Part shown: positions 58,242-59,454 of the stretch, piece by piece
Layout of the letters: every line of letters starts with the position of its first letter
Position numbering within the stretch: the stretch's first letter is position 1
Source of the DNA: Bdellovibrionales bacterium
GTDB lineage: Bacteria > Bdellovibrionota > FAC87 > UBA2466
NCBI GenBank assembly: GCA_005776395.1
Contig: SXPJ01000017.1
Span: forward strand, 1 to 59,454
Length of the DNA stretch: 59,454 nucleotides
Direction of reading: 5' to 3'
Notes under the pieces: generated by a model
The model's input: the letters and a program-made list of their open reading frames with translations, nothing else
Told to the model about the DNA's origin: nothing
Database searches by the model: none
Made by a program: the position numbers and the translations under genes

Positions 58242-59204
58242 TCAGTTCCCCACGGCTACCCAGCTGCAGACTCCTGGACAACTATAACCATCTTGGGCGC
58301 ATGTGCTACCAGAAACCGGAGAGCCGCTACAACGTAAACGGAAGCCTGTCTCCGTGATCTTCTCGGCGCTACTATAGACGGAGTCGGTAGCCCCCCCAGT
58401 ACATGACGCTAGTCTTCCACTGCATACACTGTTAATAGAAACACTCACGCTGGGTGGGGATGTGAAGGGCTTAGAGAAGAGAATGTCCTTGAAAGTGGCG
58501 TATGGACATGTGTTGTCTGCTCTATTTATTGGGTTATGAGTAGTTGGATTTTCGCAATCAGTAACGTCCTCCTTACCGCTAAGCACTTGCAGCTCCGTGA
58601 TACCCCCATTAATCGAACAGGCTAAAATCTCATTTTGTTGTGAACCGGTAGTATTGTTTGTAGTTATCAGAATGGGTAGGCGAATTTGTCGAGTGAGTCC
58701 CGCGGCCTCAGCCGAATGGCCCAAGACCAACGAAAGATCTAAACTGGCCACAAGGGTACGAGCGGCAATTGAATTTACGAGGGTATCACCGCGCAACGAG
58801 GAGTCTAGTTCCGTTAACTGAATAGAGCTTACAAAAAAATTGCCATTTTTCTCCCCCTTTTTCACAAGAGTGAGTGAGCCGATTTTAAGTTGTGCCAATG
58901 TATTTGCAAGAAGATAGGAATTAATCTGCTCCGCCGTTGGATTTTCAGGCAATAGAACAGAGGGATCGAATTTAGCTCGATTTCCACTGAGATCTTGAAA
59001 GGCTACTGGGCAGGTTCTGGAACTAGATAGTAGCGTATGAATCTGCATTTTGACTGAAGTAATCTCAGCCCCAGCCCCATTCAATTTGGCAGACTTAGTT
59101 AATCCCTCGATCATTCTCATAGCTCCGATTCCCAATACACCCAAGAGCACCGACGCAATGACAATCTCTAAGAGTCCGAAACCCGATTTGCCAATTTTAG
59201 GCAT
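58242..59204 (-). CDS. Prepilin-class protein with possible H-type-lectin C-terminal domain
   Basis: A protein of about 320 residues. The prepilin motif KSG^FGLLEIVIASVLLGVLG (Glu at +5) is followed by a periplasmic domain. The final about 90 residues (YATFKDILFSKPFTSPPSVSVSIN through AEKITETGFRLRCSGSP) show the pattern of H-type lectin folds, with an extra Cys-rich end (CAQDGYSCPGVC). I chose ATG 59204 (GAGG 7 bases upstream) over GTG 59210, where the SD would be adjacent. Role inferred: minor pilin with adhesive tip. The lectin call needs a structural check. Confidence 0.7.
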   Translation of the reverse strand: MPKIGKSGFGLLEIVIASVLLGVLGIGAMRMIEGLTKSAKLNGAGAEITSVKMQIHTLLSSSRTCPVAFQDLSGNRAKFDPSVLLPENPTAEQINSYLLANTLAQLKIGSLTLVKKGEKNGNFFVSSIQLTELDSSLRGDTLVNSIAARTLVASLDLSLVLGHSAEAAGLTRQIRLPILITTNNTTGSQQNEILACSINGGITELQVLSGKEDVTDCENPTTHNPINRADNTCPYATFKDILFSKPFTSPPSVSVSINSVCSGRLASCTGGATDSVYSSAEKITETGFRLRCSGSPVSGSTCAQDGYSCPGVCSWVAVGN

Positions 59205-59313
59205 AAACACACCTCGAAAAGCAGTGATTAGTTATTAGGCTTATTTTGACATATTCCTCTCTATTTATCATTTGAACAATTATGAGGATTGCTACACATT
59301 TAAACCCATTCTT

Positions 59314-59454
59314 TTAATACCTGGCCCTCTATACTGTGTTTTTTGAGAGTTTTTTTGGTTTAGTCTGCTCTACACAACATCTGAAATAGTAAGTATTTAA
59401 TGAGCAGGCTGAGCGGGCTAAAACTTCGATAAAGTATGGGGATTTACTGTTTTG
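59314..59454. mobile_element. Second copy of the MITE-like element, cut by window end
   Basis: It begins TTAATACCTGG and aligns with the reverse complement of 27115-26975, including GAGTTTTTTTGG, TTTAGTCTGCTC, a 23-base identical core (59385-59407) and TTTACTGTTTTG at the window edge. It is therefore inverted relative to the first copy. Differences are mainly point changes and short indels. The far terminal repeat is beyond the window. Confidence 0.75.

Overview
The window reads as an ordinary Gram-negative, AT-leaning bacterial chromosome with dense, often overlapping genes. Outer-membrane and periplasmic proteins, prepilin-class proteins, a fused isobutyryl-CoA mutase (IcmF), many short secreted proteins of unknown function and truncated HNH genes suggest a member of the Bdellovibrionota or a neighbouring former deltaproteobacterial lineage. 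That placement is inference; no rRNA gene or other phylogenetic anchor lies in the window.

Layout. 1-2805: yebC (5' end cut by the window) and the overlapping ruvC-ruvA-ruvB operon, converging on a YciB-like membrane protein. 3518-4147: a VapBC toxin-antitoxin pair behind its own palindromic promoter. 4281-11483: ppiD diverging from the rod-shape operon mreC-mreD-mrdA-rodA, with a glycosyltransferase gene behind it. 11480-16054: icmF and a divergent RNase D gene, followed by a perfect 27-bp inverted repeat. 16344-20680: two low-complexity secreted proteins and a subtilisin-like protease whose start codon sits inside a terminator-like hairpin. 20684-23362: membrane, lipoprotein and YceI genes. 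23626-27115: an accessory patch with a DUF4143 ATPase, a 3' fragment of tRNA-Val, a truncated HNH gene fused into a winged-helix gene, a hypothetical gene with a nested ORF, and a 252-bp MITE-like element. A second copy of the element, inverted, is cut by the right end of the window.

27168-33208: pyrD, ligA, a dolichyl-phosphate-mannose-synthase-like transferase, ald, and a Cys-rich secreted protein whose signal-peptide frame is broken at a tetranucleotide repeat. 33719-41375: the most striking region, a compact split iterative polyketide/PUFA-synthase-like cluster (stand-alone MDR reductase, membrane acyltransferase, KS-CLF protein, AT-ACP-KR-DH protein). 41372-44078: three pilin-like genes, one with a CxxCH haem motif. 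44089-46592: a decaying glycosyltransferase locus with an internally deleted duplicate and a gene carrying a frameshift and a stop. 46573-53926: TldE-like, CpoB-like and LysM genes, then the conserved dprA-smg-topA order. 53974-57949: an outer-membrane barrel gene and a leucine/isovalerate catabolic operon (biotinyl carrier, HMG-CoA lyase, enoyl-CoA hydratase, carboxyltransferase). 58242-59204: a prepilin-class protein with a possible H-type-lectin C-terminus.

How they work together: the housekeeping blocks handle recombination and repair, wall elongation, branched-chain acyl-CoA metabolism and NAD-ligase/topoisomerase functions. The accessory blocks look surface-directed (pilins, secreted proteins, sugar transferases, a probable lipid-making PKS), and several show signs of phase variation or decay.
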